Shown: in pieces, positions 52,994 through 62,723 of the stretch
How the letters are laid out: each line of letters opens with the position of its first letter
How positions within the stretch are numbered: position 1 is the stretch's first letter
From: Bacillus sp. NTK071
Lineage (GTDB): Bacteria; Bacillota; Bacilli; Bacillales; Guptibacillaceae
Assembly: GCF_017303315.1 (NCBI RefSeq)
Contig: NZ_JAFKOI010000002.1
Coordinates: 1 to 64,000 of the forward strand
Direction of reading: 5' to 3'
Length of the DNA stretch: 64,000 nucleotides
Program-made: the position numbers and the translations under genes
The notes under the pieces: generated by a model
Told to the model about the DNA's origin: nothing
Database searches by the model: none
What the model saw: only the letters and a program-made list of their open reading frames with translations

Positions 52994-54497
52994 TTAACCG
53001 CTCCTCCTTTTTGTCGAAAATCGCTTCAGCTACCTGAATGGCTTTAATAAGTGCACTTGCTTTATTACGCGTCTCTTCCCACTCATTTTCTGGGATAGAA
53101 TCAGCTACAATTCCCGCTCCTGCCTGTACGTAAGCTGTGCCATCTTTGATCACCATTGTTCGAATTGCGATGCATGAATCTATATTTCCATCAAAGCCAA
53201 TATAGCCGATCGCTCCTGAATAAATGGATCTCGAAGTTGGTTCTAATTCATTAAGAATTTGCATTGCCCTTACTTTCGGAGCGCCGGATACTGTACCTGC
53301 CGGGAAAGAGGCAACCACTGCGTCAAGACTAGTAAATCTAGGAGCTAAAACGCCAGTAACTTTTGAAATAATATGCATGACGTGTGAGAACTTACCGATA
53401 TCCATTAACTGTGGGACAGAGACGCTTCCATATTCAGAAACTCTACCAACATCGTTTCTCGCAAGATCTACGAGCATATAATGTTCCGCACGCTCTTTCT
53501 CATCAAGGAGTAACTCTTCAGCTAGTGCTTGATCTTCCTCCTCCGTCCTTCCACGTTTTCTCGTACCTGCTATTGGATCGATTTCTACCTTTCCATCCCT
53601 AACCTGTACTAGCTTCTCAGGTGAACTACCAATAATTTCAACATTATTCATTTTCAAATAGAACATATATGGTGAAGGGTTAATAATCCGAAGCACCCTG
53701 TATAAATCGAGACCTTTAATAGAAACATCTTTTTGGAACCGCTGTGAAAGGACTGCTTGAAATACGTCACCTTCTTCAATGTATTTCTTGATCTTCTCAA
53801 CATCTTCTAAAAATTGGTGCTTTTCATAATTAGATTTAACTTGAGAGAAGTCAACTTCATCATTAGATTCATCAGGTAAGTGCATCGCGTCTCCTTGCGT
53901 TTGCTTAGACGCAATTGAAACAAGTTCATCCATAACTTCGAAAGCATTTTGGTAAACCTGCTCCACATTAGAATTTTCGTTCAATCTAGCATGGTGACAA
54001 ATGGTCAGTCTTTTTAAATGATGGTCATAAATTAATAGATTCTCACAAACAATAAAGTGAAATAACGGCATATCTTCATCACGATCTTTATGAATAGGAA
54101 CTTTATCAAATTGACTAACCGCGTCGTATCCTATATAACCTACCGCTCCTCCATAAAAAGGAAAAGACGTATCGGGAAGCTTAGGATTCAAGTACTCAAA
54201 TAAAGCCTGAACTCCTGATTGGAAGTCCTTACGTTCAAGTATACTTTTGCCTTCCGCATCCACTACGTTAACTAGCCCTTGTTGTTCAATTAACGAGAAC
54301 ACGGGATCAACGCCAATAAATGAATAGCGAGACCATCTTGATTCCTGATCGCTGCTCTCTAAAAGAAAACTGGCACGCTTGCCAATGTTTTGAAAAATTT
54401 GAATGGGTGTTGTCGTATCGAGAAAGTACGACTTCATTAGCGGGATCGTTCCATATGTTAGGGCATCCCTTTGAAAAGAAGAATAATCTGTAGTCAA
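52986..54497 (-). CDS. trpE: Anthranilate synthase component I
   Basis: A 503-residue chorismate-utilising enzyme. Tryptophan feedback segment LLESSDQESRWSRYSFIG, then DPIAGTRKRGRTEEEDQALAEELLLDEKERAEHYMLVDLARNDVGRVSEYGSVSV and the AGAGIVADS end of the catalytic domain. No trpG glutaminase gene follows; as in B. subtilis, a distant pabA-type subunit is expected. The GTG three codons earlier is too close to the AGAGG site, so TTG at 54497 is the likely start; this is the least certain point. First gene of trpEDCFBA. Confidence 0.93.
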   Translation of the reverse strand: MTTDYSSFQRDALTYGTIPLMKSYFLDTTTPIQIFQNIGKRASFLLESSDQESRWSRYSFIGVDPVFSLIEQQGLVNVVDAEGKSILERKDFQSGVQALFEYLNPKLPDTSFPFYGGAVGYIGYDAVSQFDKVPIHKDRDEDMPLFHFIVCENLLIYDHHLKRLTICHHARLNENSNVEQVYQNAFEVMDELVSIASKQTQGDAMHLPDESNDEVDFSQVKSNYEKHQFLEDVEKIKKYIEEGDVFQAVLSQRFQKDVSIKGLDLYRVLRIINPSPYMFYLKMNNVEIIGSSPEKLVQVRDGKVEIDPIAGTRKRGRTEEEDQALAEELLLDEKERAEHYMLVDLARNDVGRVSEYGSVSVPQLMDIGKFSHVMHIISKVTGVLAPRFTSLDAVVASFPAGTVSGAPKVRAMQILNELEPTSRSIYSGAIGYIGFDGNIDSCIAIRTMVIKDGTAYVQAGAGIVADSIPENEWEETRNKASALIKAIQVAEAIFDKKEERLNV

Positions 54498-54508
54498 CGT
54501 TCTCACCT

Positions 54509-54528
54509 CTCCATAATAAGTAATGGAG
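54509..54528 (-). promoter_or_regulatory. Shine-Dalgarno-blocking hairpin ahead of trpE
   Basis: CTCCAT and ATGGAG (54509-54514 with 54523-54528) can pair and cover the trpE ribosome site. In B. subtilis TRAP binding favours a comparable SD-sequestering structure. Confidence 0.55.
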
Positions 54529-54620
54529 AATGGGAATGTTGAGCATTCCGAGGATGAAAAATGTGGTATGACAAAGAACAGACTACATTCGTCTGAATTA
54601 TCACAATACCGAAAAAGGGT

Positions 54621-54651
54621 ATATAAAAACCCCCTGAATAACCTCAGGGGG
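54621..54651 (-). terminator. trp attenuator terminator
   Basis: An 8-bp stem CCCCCTGA/TCAGGGGG (54630-54637 with 54644-54651) followed by TTTTT on the minus strand, just after the TRAP triplet region. Confidence 0.92.
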
Positions 54652-54664
54652 TGAATAAACGTAT

Positions 54665-54742
54665 CCCTCTAAGCTCTCCTCAACTCAACTATCCTATTCT
54701 CAGCTCTCTCAACTCGTCATTCCTGTATTGCCTCTGCTCTAA
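54665..54742 (-). promoter_or_regulatory. TRAP binding region of the trp leader
   Basis: The minus-strand leader contains about eleven GAG or TAG triplets mostly separated by two or three bases (for example GACGAGTTGAGAGAGC and TAGTTGAGTTGAG). That is the binding pattern of TRAP, encoded by mtrB at 62700. Trp-loaded TRAP would hold the triplets and let the terminator form. Confidence 0.85.
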
Positions 54743-54752
54743 ACTTATTACT

Positions 54753-54781
54753 ATCCTAGTATGATGATGAATATTTGTCAA
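54753..54781 (-). promoter_or_regulatory. Promoter of the trp operon
   Basis: Perfect TTGACA (54776-54781) with TAGGAT (54753-54758) at 17 bp. The -35 overlaps the aroH stop codon. Confidence 0.75.
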
Positions 54782-55140
54782 CTTGCAAGATCTGGACGAA
54801 GCGAAACAGCCTTTTCTAAATAGACATGTTGAACTTCATCTTGTCCTTGAGTTGTATTCACTGTCATTAATATTCTGATACAAAATGGTAAAGATCCCTC
54901 TACATCAATTTCAGATGAACATAGAAGTGGGACATTTGCCCATCCGTCAAATAACCTAACCGCTTCAGCAGGGAAAACAGCATCCAAATCCCTGGTCATT
55001 GTAAAGTGAATAGATGCAACCAAATCTGGTGTTACTTTGTTTTGTTCGATTGTTTCTTTCAATAGCTTTGTAGTCGCTTCAACAATAGCATTCTTTTCAT
55101 TTACATTAACAGTCGTTGCCCCCCGTATCCCTCTAATCAC
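54778..55140 (-). CDS. aroH: Chorismate mutase, AroH type
   Basis: A 120-residue monofunctional trimeric-type mutase: MIRGIRGATTVNVNEKNAIVEAT start with arginine site, IHFTMTRDLDAVFPAEAVR, VPLLCSSEIDV and HVYLEKAVSLRPD. It directs chorismate to prephenate. It follows aroB by 2 bp; the trp promoter begins in its stop codon. Confidence 0.96.
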   Translation of the reverse strand: MIRGIRGATTVNVNEKNAIVEATTKLLKETIEQNKVTPDLVASIHFTMTRDLDAVFPAEAVRLFDGWANVPLLCSSEIDVEGSLPFCIRILMTVNTTQGQDEVQHVYLEKAVSLRPDLAS

Positions 55141-55142
55141 AG

Positions 55143-56219
55143 TCAGACGCTCCTTTCAACACTTACTTCAAGTAGCTTAAGTGCAGTTTCATCATCAATG
55201 CTCACTTTAATAGGAGTACCAATTCTCTTAAGCAAGACAAATTGTAAACTCTTATTCTCAGCTTTCTTATCTTTCTTCATCCGTTGAAGTAGCTTCATCA
55301 TGTTAAGTTCACGAGGGACTTCTACAGGAAGACCTAACTCTTGGAACCACACCCTTAATTCATCCATACGAAGCTTTGTTTGAAAGTATTCCTCACTCAG
55401 TCTGAGAGCATAGATCATTCCAATAGCTACAGCTTCACCATGTGTCATCTTTCCATATCCTAGCTCAGCTTCTATCGCGTGTCCAAGCGTATGCCCAAAG
55501 TTTAAATAAGCCCTTACGCCTGTCTCACGCTCATCTTCTTTAACAATGTCACCTTTAACGTTTATGCCTTTCATTATCATGAATTGAAGCTCATCATCAG
55601 AATAATTCTGAACGTCTTTTCTTCGGTCTAACAGCCAGTTCAAGAATATCTCATCATGAATCAGTGCGTGCTTAATCACTTCACTAAATCCTGAGCGCCA
55701 CTCTTTACCAGGTAAAGTGCGTAAACATTCGATATCATAAATAACAGCAGCTGGTTGGTGAAAAGCACCAATTAAGTTCTTACCTAATTCATGATTAATA
55801 CCTGTTTTTCCACCGACACTTGAATCATGTGCGAGCAGTGTTGTTGGCATCTGGATAAAGTCGATACCTCTCATATATGTAGCTGCGGCGAAGCCTGCGA
55901 GATCGCCAACTACACCGCCTCCAAGTGAAATGATACATGACTTTCGATCTAGATCCGCCTCAAGCAACGCGGTCATACATTTATGATATTGTTCAAAGGA
56001 TTTCGACTCTTCTCCAGATGGAACTACAAAATAAGCGAGCTTCTCTTTTCCCAGAATGGATGACAAGTAGTGCGCTTGAACAGCTTCATCCGTAATAATA
56101 AAGAAATTAGAATATGAAGCATAATTGTTTATTAGTTCTCTCCATTTCGACCGTATACCTTTTCCGATATGAACTGGGTAACTACCACCGCTCGTTTCGA
56201 TCCTAATCGTATCCACCAT
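55143..56219 (-). CDS. aroB: 3-dehydroquinate synthase
   Basis: A 358-residue NAD- and zinc-dependent enzyme of the shikimate pathway. Marks are SLGGGVVGDLAGFAAATYMRGIDFIQMPTTLLAHDSSVGGKTGIN, LRAYLNFGHTLGHAIE (HxxxH zinc ligand) and HGEAVAIGM. It overlaps aroC by 1 bp and is 2 bp from aroH. Confidence 0.96.
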   Translation of the reverse strand: MVDTIRIETSGGSYPVHIGKGIRSKWRELINNYASYSNFFIITDEAVQAHYLSSILGKEKLAYFVVPSGEESKSFEQYHKCMTALLEADLDRKSCIISLGGGVVGDLAGFAAATYMRGIDFIQMPTTLLAHDSSVGGKTGINHELGKNLIGAFHQPAAVIYDIECLRTLPGKEWRSGFSEVIKHALIHDEIFLNWLLDRRKDVQNYSDDELQFMIMKGINVKGDIVKEDERETGVRAYLNFGHTLGHAIEAELGYGKMTHGEAVAIGMIYALRLSEEYFQTKLRMDELRVWFQELGLPVEVPRELNMMKLLQRMKKDKKAENKSLQFVLLKRIGTPIKVSIDDETALKLLEVSVERSV

Positions 56220-57391
56220 TAAAACTCCCGGCTGTATTTCCTGTGCTGGTTAAGCGCTTCAGAAATTTCTTCAATCCGATCATGACCAAATTTATCAAGA
56301 ATTGAGCATGCAACTTCCCATGCTACAACATTCTCTGCTACTACACTTGCAGCAGGCACAGCACAGCTATCAGAACGCTCAATGCTTGCAGCAAATGGTT
56401 CTTTTGTATCAATGTCAACACTTTGGAGAGGTTTGTATAAGGTTGGTATGGGCTTCATCACACCTTTTACAACGATTGGCATACCTGTCGTCATTCCACC
56501 TTCGAAACCTCCAAGGTTATTAGTCTTACGCGTATAGCCCTCTTCCTTTGACCATTGAATTTCATCATGAACTTCACTTCCTGGCTTCTTAGCAGCTTCA
56601 AATCCAATACCAAATTCAACACCTTTAAACGCATTGATACTCATGATTGCTCCAGCTATTTTGAAATCTAGTTTACGATCATAATGAACATGACTGCCAA
56701 GTCCAACCGGTAAACCTTCAACAACAACCTCTACAATCCCACCTATAGAATCACCATTGCTTTTTGCATCATCAATGGCTGTCATCATTTTCTTTCCTGC
56801 TTCATCATCAAGACTACGAACTGGAGATTCTTCTGAAACACGTTGCATTTCTTCAAGCGACATGCCGCCATCATAGTTGCTTTCAACGCCACCAATCATT
56901 CGTACATGCCCTGCTACTTGAATGCCAAGTGTCTTAAGCAATTTCTTTGCTACTGCTCCAGCTGCAACTCTAACCGTTGTTTCTCTGGCTGAAGAACGCT
57001 CCAGTACATTTCTCATATCACGATGACCGTATTTAATAGCACCATTTAAATCAGCATGCCCTGGACGAGGACGCGAGATCTGTCGCTTCATATTGTCTTC
57101 CTGTTCTTTGGTTAACGGCTCAGCACCCATATAATTCTTCCAGTGCGTCCAATCTTTATTTTCAACAACTAGTGCAATGGGGGCTCCAGTTGATTTAGCA
57201 TGTCGTACACCGCTTAAGATTTGAACTTGATCTTTCTCAATTTGCATGCGACGTCCACGACCATAACCAAGTTGACGCCTCGCTAGTTCTGTATTTATAT
57301 CCTCCGCTACTAGCTCAAGCCCTGACGGAAGTCCTTCTAGTATTGTCGTTAATTGTGGTCCGTGTGATTCTCCTGCTGTTAAGTATCTCAT
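56219..57391 (-). CDS. aroC: Chorismate synthase
   Basis: A 390-residue FMN-dependent enzyme making chorismate from EPSP. Marks are [76 protein letters not shown] and [21 protein letters not shown]. First gene of the supraoperon, named aroF in B. subtilis. GGAGGAGATAGG precedes the ATG. Confidence 0.97.
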   Translation of the reverse strand: MRYLTAGESHGPQLTTILEGLPSGLELVAEDINTELARRQLGYGRGRRMQIEKDQVQILSGVRHAKSTGAPIALVVENKDWTHWKNYMGAEPLTKEQEDNMKRQISRPRPGHADLNGAIKYGHRDMRNVLERSSARETTVRVAAGAVAKKLLKTLGIQVAGHVRMIGGVESNYDGGMSLEEMQRVSEESPVRSLDDEAGKKMMTAIDDAKSNGDSIGGIVEVVVEGLPVGLGSHVHYDRKLDFKIAGAIMSINAFKGVEFGIGFEAAKKPGSEVHDEIQWSKEEGYTRKTNNLGGFEGGMTTGMPIVVKGVMKPIPTLYKPLQSVDIDTKEPFAASIERSDSCAVPAASVVAENVVAWEVACSILDKFGHDRIEEISEALNQHRKYSREF

Positions 57392-57428
57392 CCTATCTCC
57401 TCCATATGCTTTGACGCTTTTACGTACT

Positions 57429-57458
57429 ACTATATCATATCGAATAAAATTAGTGTAA
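57429..57458 (-). promoter_or_regulatory. Promoter of the aromatic supraoperon
   Basis: TTACAC (57453-57458), an 18-bp spacer and TATAGT (57429-57434) on the minus strand, about 40 bp from the aroC start. Confidence 0.65.
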
Positions 57459-57653
57459 CGATTATTAAAATTTCGATTAATGTTGCAGATATCCTATCAT
57501 AATCTCACTAAAAAAACACACAACCAAATTTAAATTTATCTTTTTTTACTTTTATTGAGCAATGATGCTTTTTGTGAATTTCTGTTTCTGATTGATTGAG
57601 ATTCTAATATTCGCTACAGTTAAGATAATCGTATTTTTAAAGGAAGTGTACAT

Positions 57654-59075
57654 ATGCGTATTACAGACCTAACCGCTAGAGAAATGGCAAACCGAATTGC
57701 AATCCGAGAGATATCTCCAGTAGATGTCGTCTCCAGTCATCTTGAGCGGATTAGAAAACTCAATCCTGAGTTAAATATGTTTATTACTGTATTCGAAGAA
57801 GAAGCTCTAAAAGAAGCCAACCTAGCCGAAGAAGCTCTAATGAAAGGTGAATCAATTGAACCTCTTCATGGAATACCGATTGCCATTAAAGATCTAACAC
57901 CTGTAATTGGGAGACGCACAACATTTGGATCAACTCTTTTCCATGATCACATCGCTACACATGAGCCTACTATCGTTAAACGAATCAAAAAAGCTGGTGC
58001 TATTATTATAGGCAAAACAAACACACCAGAATTTGGTCATAAAGGAACAACTGACAACCAGGTGCTTGGCCCCGCTAAAAACCCATGGAATCCATCGGTA
58101 ACAGCAGGTGGGTCTAGCGGAGGGTCAGCAGCTGCTGTAGCCAGTAAATGCGTTCCTTTAGCTGAAGGTAGCGATGGGGGAGGTTCGATTCGAATTCCTG
58201 CAAGTCTTAACGGAATCATTGGGTTAAAACCGACATTTGGACGAGTACCATTTGATAGCTCTCCTGTTAATCGCTTTGGGACAACTCAACCGTTTGTACA
58301 CTATGGTCCAATGAGTCGAACAACTGAAGATGCTGCCCTCCTCCTTTCAGTTATGCAAGGATATGAACCCAATGACCCTTTTTCTGTTCCAGTACCTGAT
58401 GGAGATCTACTCGATGAATATTCAAATGGTGTGAAAGGGCTAAATTTTGCTTATACAGAGGACTATGGTTTATATCCATGTGATCCTGAAGTAAAAGCAC
58501 AAATAGAAGAGACGATTGACATCTTAAGAAAGCATGGAGCGAAGGTCGATAAGGTGTCCATACAAATTGAAATGAAGTTAGAAGAACTTATCTCTTTCTT
58601 TAATACAATGTGGTTTGCAGGGCTTGCCTCTGCTTATGGTCCCTTATACGATCAGTTTCCAACACAGTTTAGCCCATCGGTTACAAAGATGATTCAAGCA
58701 GGAAGAAAGTTAAGTGCCGTGGAACTACGTGACACAGAAATGCAACGCACTATTGTATGGAATACCCTACAAAGTACACTTACTGACTACGATGCGATTC
58801 TTTCACCAGTATTAGGTGTACCTGCTTTTCCTTACAACATAGAAGGACCAGCTTCAATTAATGGAAAAACCACTTCACCAATCTCTGATTGGATGATGAC
58901 ACAACTTTACAACTGCACTGGCCATCCTGCTATTTCAATCCCTGGAGGGTTTACTTCAGGAGGATTGCCTGTAGGACTGCAAGCTGCAACTGCTAAATTT
59001 AATGATCGCTTATTACTTCAAATTGCACGAACAATTGAGTTAGAGAAAGGCTTTCCCTCTCCTTTATTTCACTAA
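57654..59075 (+). CDS. Amidase-signature family amidase
   Basis: A 473-residue amidase with a Ser-cisSer-Lys triad: K79 in PIAIKDLTP, S154/S155 in TAGGSSGGSAAAVASK, and the nucleophile S178 in SDGGGSIRIPASLNG. It is a free amidase rather than GatA because no gatC/gatB is adjacent and the flanks differ. The substrate (amide, N-carbamoyl or aryl amide) cannot be told. It has its own plus-strand start with AAAGGAAG and a terminator, and occupies the place where B. subtilis has cheR between ndk and aroF. Confidence 0.9.
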   Translation: MRITDLTAREMANRIAIREISPVDVVSSHLERIRKLNPELNMFITVFEEEALKEANLAEEALMKGESIEPLHGIPIAIKDLTPVIGRRTTFGSTLFHDHIATHEPTIVKRIKKAGAIIIGKTNTPEFGHKGTTDNQVLGPAKNPWNPSVTAGGSSGGSAAAVASKCVPLAEGSDGGGSIRIPASLNGIIGLKPTFGRVPFDSSPVNRFGTTQPFVHYGPMSRTTEDAALLLSVMQGYEPNDPFSVPVPDGDLLDEYSNGVKGLNFAYTEDYGLYPCDPEVKAQIEETIDILRKHGAKVDKVSIQIEMKLEELISFFNTMWFAGLASAYGPLYDQFPTQFSPSVTKMIQAGRKLSAVELRDTEMQRTIVWNTLQSTLTDYDAILSPVLGVPAFPYNIEGPASINGKTTSPISDWMMTQLYNCTGHPAISIPGGFTSGGLPVGLQAATAKFNDRLLLQIARTIELEKGFPSPLFH

Positions 59076-59088
59076 ATTTTCTCACCAT

Positions 59089-59118
59089 AAATAAAGAGCC
59101 GGACAATTAGTCCGGCTC
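59089..59118 (-). terminator. Terminator between amidase and ndk
   Basis: A 9-bp stem GAGCCGGAC/GTCCGGCTC (59096-59104 with 59110-59118) followed on the minus strand by TTTATTTATGG; it can also end the amidase transcript. Confidence 0.85.
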
Positions 59119-59153
59119 CAATAAATATAAGCGCTTTCATTTTTGCGAAATTT

Positions 59154-59597
59154 TTAAACCCACTTAGAAATGGTTTTAGTATATTCGTTCAATTCATTTT
59201 CATTAAAGAACAATGAAATCTCACGTTCTGCACTTGTTGGTGAATCTGAACCATGAATAACATTCATGCTAACTTGAACACCATAATCGCCACGAATCGT
59301 ACCAGGATTTGCATCTGTTGGATTTGTTGCTCCCATCATAGTACGAGCAGTTGAGATCACATTGTCACCTTCCCATACCATTGCAAAGACAGGTCCTGAT
59401 GTGATGAAGTCTACAAGCTCACCGAAAAATGGGCGCTCTTTATGTTCCCCATAATGGTTTTCTGCAAGATCTTTTGAAACCGTCATCAATTTTGCTCCTA
59501 CTAAATTAAAGCCCTTCTTCTCAAAGCGTGAAACAATTTCACCAATCAAGTTGCGTTGCACGCCATCAGGCTTGACCATTAGAAATGTCTTTTCCAT
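59154..59597 (-). CDS. ndk: Nucleoside-diphosphate kinase
   Basis: A 147-residue ndk. Marks are [36 protein letters not shown]-like [41 protein letters not shown] with the phosphohistidine and FFNENEL. The start [12 protein letters not shown] at 59597 has GAGGAG upstream; eight further codons are excluded. Confidence 0.97.
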   Translation of the reverse strand: MEKTFLMVKPDGVQRNLIGEIVSRFEKKGFNLVGAKLMTVSKDLAENHYGEHKERPFFGELVDFITSGPVFAMVWEGDNVISTARTMMGATNPTDANPGTIRGDYGVQVSMNVIHGSDSPTSAEREISLFFNENELNEYTKTISKWV

Positions 59598-59700
59598 GAA
59601 AAATCTCCTCACCTTCAACAAAGTATATGTACAGGGCAGAAAGCGTTTTTCTGCCCTTCAAAATTCTATCAAATATTCGCAAAAATAACAACATTTCCTT

Positions 59701-60672
59701 TTAATGTTTTCTTTTGCCGATATATTCCGCTATTTGTCTAAGTGAAGTTCTAGCAGATTGCGATGGAAGCTGCTCAAGTTCATTGAACGCTTTCTGAAGA
59801 TAGCGATCACTAATACGCTGTGAGAATTCAATGCCACCAGAAGATTTTACTATCGAAATAACTTGATTGACCTTTTCTTGCGAGGTATTTAATTCTTTAG
59901 AGAAAATGTTCATGATTTCACGCTTCTTGTTGCCTTGATTCATCGCGTAAAGGACAGGCAATGTAATATTTCCTTGTAGCAAGTCCCCACCAGCTGGCTT
60001 TCCAAGTTCTTTAACAGTTCCGGTATAATCAAGGATATCATCAGTAATTTGATACGACATGCCTACATAGTACCCAAATTGTTTAAGGTGTCGTTGATCG
60101 ACCTTCGAAGCTCCTGCAGCTACAGCACCTAATTCACATGAAGTAGCGATTAGAAGCGCTGTCTTCCGTTTTATTCTTCGAAAATAATCTCTTACATTTT
60201 GATCCCAGTTGAACTGGTCTTTTATCTGTTCTATTTCTCCAATGCTCATTTCTAGAATGGCATTCGATAAGATGGTATTGGCTGCAGGATCTTTAAGCTC
60301 AGTAACAAGTTCAACCGCACGCGCAAAAATATAGTCTCCTGTATACATGGCAACGCGATTGTCCCATTTTGCTTTGATCGTTTTCTTGCCTCGTCTCATT
60401 TCTGCATCATCAATAACATCATCATGTACAAGTGAAGCCATGTGAATTAATTCGAGCGCAACTGCTACATTCTTCATATGTACTAAATTATAGTCTCCGA
60501 ATTTTCCTGAAAGCAAAACGAAAACAGGACGGATTCGTTTCCCTCCAGCTTTTAATAGGTGGTTAGAAGCGTCACGAAGAACAGGATGATGAGCATTCAC
60601 TGTCTGCTCTAATTCGGATTCAATAAAAGATAAATCTTTTTTTAAGGAAGCATAAATCGTTTTTAATTTCAT
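59701..60672 (-). CDS. hepT: Heptaprenyl diphosphate synthase component II
   Basis: A 323-residue polyprenyl synthase catalytic subunit: LLKAGGKRIRPVFVLLSG, HMASLVHDDVIDDAEMRRG (first DDxxD) and MSYQITDDILDYTG (second). It makes the C35 chain of menaquinone-7 with HepS. GTG at 60681 would add three residues; ATG at 60672 is better placed after AGGTGG. Confidence 0.95.
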   Translation of the reverse strand: MKLKTIYASLKKDLSFIESELEQTVNAHHPVLRDASNHLLKAGGKRIRPVFVLLSGKFGDYNLVHMKNVAVALELIHMASLVHDDVIDDAEMRRGKKTIKAKWDNRVAMYTGDYIFARAVELVTELKDPAANTILSNAILEMSIGEIEQIKDQFNWDQNVRDYFRRIKRKTALLIATSCELGAVAAGASKVDQRHLKQFGYYVGMSYQITDDILDYTGTVKELGKPAGGDLLQGNITLPVLYAMNQGNKKREIMNIFSKELNTSQEKVNQVISIVKSSGGIEFSQRISDRYLQKAFNELEQLPSQSARTSLRQIAEYIGKRKH

Positions 60673-60714
60673 GAGATCCACCTAACTGATTATCACAAAA
60701 TATCTGTTGTCTTT

Positions 60715-61428
60715 TTATGATTGGACTGCTTTAAATCCTCTATGCATTGCGGCAACTCCCCCAGAATATGGTTTAACATCTACACGACTAAACCCATTCT
60801 TAAAGAAAAGCTGCTTTAACTCATCTCTACCAGGAAACGTGCTAGCTGATTCTTGCAACCAGGAGTATTCCTCATAGCTTTTTGCTATCATTTTACCGAG
60901 AACCGGCATGACATGTTTGAAATACCCATAATACACTTGTCGAAAAACTGGAATAGTTGGCTGGGAAGTTTCAAGACAGACAACTTGACCACCAGGTTTA
61001 ACCACTCGATGCATTTCTTTAATGACCTGATCGTAATCAGGTACATTTCTGAGACCGAAACCGATTGTCACATAATCAAAAGAATGGTCTTCAAACGGCA
61101 AATTCATAGCATTACCGTGTATAAGTGTAACATTCTCACTTTTCTTTTCTTCAACCTTCACTTTCCCGACTTCTAGCATATTTTCACTGAAATCAAGTCC
61201 TATAGCACTTCCGCTTTCACCAACAGCTTCACCCATAGCGAGTGTCCAATCTGCTGTACCACAGCAAACATCGAGAGCAGATGCTCCCTTCTGAACATCC
61301 ATTAAACGCATTGTATCCTTGCGCCAGGCTTTATGACGTTGAAAACTAATAACCGAATTCATGACATCATAGCGTTTTGATATTGATTGAAAAACATTGT
61401 GTACGCGTTCTTCTTTAGATGTAGTCAT
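60715..61428 (-). CDS. menG: Demethylmenaquinone methyltransferase
   Basis: A 237-residue SAM-dependent methylase, last step of menaquinone synthesis. N-terminal [28 protein letters not shown] loop [41 protein letters not shown]. It is 3 bp from the hepS stop and 34 bp upstream of hepT. Confidence 0.96.
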   Translation of the reverse strand: MTTSKEERVHNVFQSISKRYDVMNSVISFQRHKAWRKDTMRLMDVQKGASALDVCCGTADWTLAMGEAVGESGSAIGLDFSENMLEVGKVKVEEKKSENVTLIHGNAMNLPFEDHSFDYVTIGFGLRNVPDYDQVIKEMHRVVKPGGQVVCLETSQPTIPVFRQVYYGYFKHVMPVLGKMIAKSYEEYSWLQESASTFPGRDELKQLFFKNGFSRVDVKPYSGGVAAMHRGFKAVQS

Positions 61429-61431
61429 GCC

Positions 61432-62262
61432 TTATCCCTCTTCCGCCAATTTCTCTTCCTGTATTCCAATGATTCCCCAGTTATACTCGAGTCGATTTTG
61501 AAACCAACGATGCAGTTCTGAATAATGCTGGCAAAGAAAATCAATTTCTTTTTTTGCATGTGCCGCATACGAGTCCAAAACGGTTCTCGCTTTTGATGCT
61601 TGCTGATCAGATGTTAGCTTAGATTCTTTAACTGAAAGTAGGGTTGATGCAATCTTTTGTAGCAAATTAGAACTAGAATGAATTAAACCCTGCTTTCGCT
61701 CTAGAAGAAGACGATTCATATAGAAATATTGCATTCCGAATGTCTTCCAGTTATCAAGACTGAAATGTTCAGCTACTTTTCTAACTAAAATGGATTCGAT
61801 TTCCATTAAATTATCAAATATCGATTCTACCGTGCGATGATCTGTTTGATAAAAAGACATTTTGGCTTCATTGATTTCTTGAATCGCTTCAGATAATGTT
61901 CGAATCAGTTCATTATCATGCCATTTAGAAAGAATATGGTAATACATGCTACTAAAGTAGTCGCCTGCTAAAACGGTTAGCTGACGATTCTTCCTCTCAT
62001 TCTCATTTGCAATCTCATCGAGAGAAATTAGTTCATGTGTATCTAGTGCAATTTGCACCAGCATAATGGATAGAAGGGTATCTTCCTTCCTTTTTCGTTC
62101 AAGCTTGGTTTGTTCTAGCATGCCATAGAACACATATAGCCTCTCTTCATCAATAATTGGAAAATCGATAAATTGAAGCAAATATGAATGGGATAGGCGA
62201 GACTGCAGCATGTCCCGAACTCCAGCTATTTGTTTATATGTGGTTTCCTTTGGATTTGTCAT
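61432..62262 (-). CDS. hepS: Heptaprenyl diphosphate synthase component I
   Basis: A 276-residue non-catalytic partner of HepT, mainly helical, with the family text LLQFIDFPIIDEERLYVFYGMLEQTKLERKRKEDTLLSIMLVQIALDTHELIS and VLAGDYFSSMYYHILSKWHDNELIRTLSEAIQEINEAKMSFYQ. It binds the growing chain and sets length. First gene of hepS-menG-hepT. Confidence 0.93.
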   Translation of the reverse strand: MTNPKETTYKQIAGVRDMLQSRLSHSYLLQFIDFPIIDEERLYVFYGMLEQTKLERKRKEDTLLSIMLVQIALDTHELISLDEIANENERKNRQLTVLAGDYFSSMYYHILSKWHDNELIRTLSEAIQEINEAKMSFYQTDHRTVESIFDNLMEIESILVRKVAEHFSLDNWKTFGMQYFYMNRLLLERKQGLIHSSSNLLQKIASTLLSVKESKLTSDQQASKARTVLDSYAAHAKKEIDFLCQHYSELHRWFQNRLEYNWGIIGIQEEKLAEEG

Positions 62263-62397
62263 ATCCCATACCCCTTACATGTCTTCCAATTAGAAAAATT
62301 CGGCTTACCATCAAACCTTAATGGAAGCCTTCATTTTTTCATATACTTTATTCCACCTCATATGATTTTCATAAAGTATAAATATGTATTTACTCAT

Positions 62398-62424
62398 AGT
62401 ATAGCACAATAAGCCCCTTGCTAA
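62398..62424 (-). promoter_or_regulatory. Candidate promoter of hepS
   Basis: Extended -10 TGCTATACT on the minus strand, with TATACT at 62398-62403; the -35 region is weak. Confidence 0.4.
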
Positions 62425-62448
62425 AACGGGACTTGCTCCGTTCTTAAA

Positions 62449-62480
62449 TCAAAGAAAAGCAGGTTCATACATCCTGCTTT
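62449..62480 (-). terminator. Terminator of mtrB
   Basis: An 8-bp stem AAAGCAGG/CCTGCTTT (62456-62463 with 62473-62480), then TTCTTTG on the minus strand; it overlaps the stop codon. Confidence 0.87.
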
Positions 62481-62700
62481 ACTCTTCTGTACTTATTTCA
62501 CCGTGTTCTGTTTGAATAACTGCTTTGCCTCTTACCTTAACGGCAGATGTATGTTCAGTAAATTGAGCAATCATCACTTCACCTTTATCAAGTTTCTCTG
62601 AATGATGAAACCTCGTATCAGAACCACGTGTTAACCCTATGACGTTAACGCCATTCTCCAGGGCTTTAATTACAAAGAAATCATTACTTTCGCTTTTCAT
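62479..62700 (-). CDS. mtrB: trp RNA-binding attenuation protein TRAP
   Basis: A 73-residue subunit of the 11-mer that binds GAG/UAG triplets. Conserved text: [57 protein letters not shown], which includes the tryptophan-binding and RNA-binding (KxxR) loops. Start at 62700 has GCGGAGTG upstream. Its target leader lies at 54665-54742. Second gene after folE. Confidence 0.97.
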   Translation of the reverse strand: MKSESNDFFVIKALENGVNVIGLTRGSDTRFHHSEKLDKGEVMIAQFTEHTSAVKVRGKAVIQTEHGEISTEE

Positions 62701-62723
62701 AGTTATCACTCCGCTTAACAGAA

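Noticed and set aside
59126-59139. cre-like site TATAAGCGCTTTCA
   Set aside because: One mismatch only, but it lies downstream of two converging genes, where CcpA control is unlikely.
62311-62397. 28-codon frame between mtrB and hepS
   Set aside because: No ribosome site and it starts inside the -10 region.
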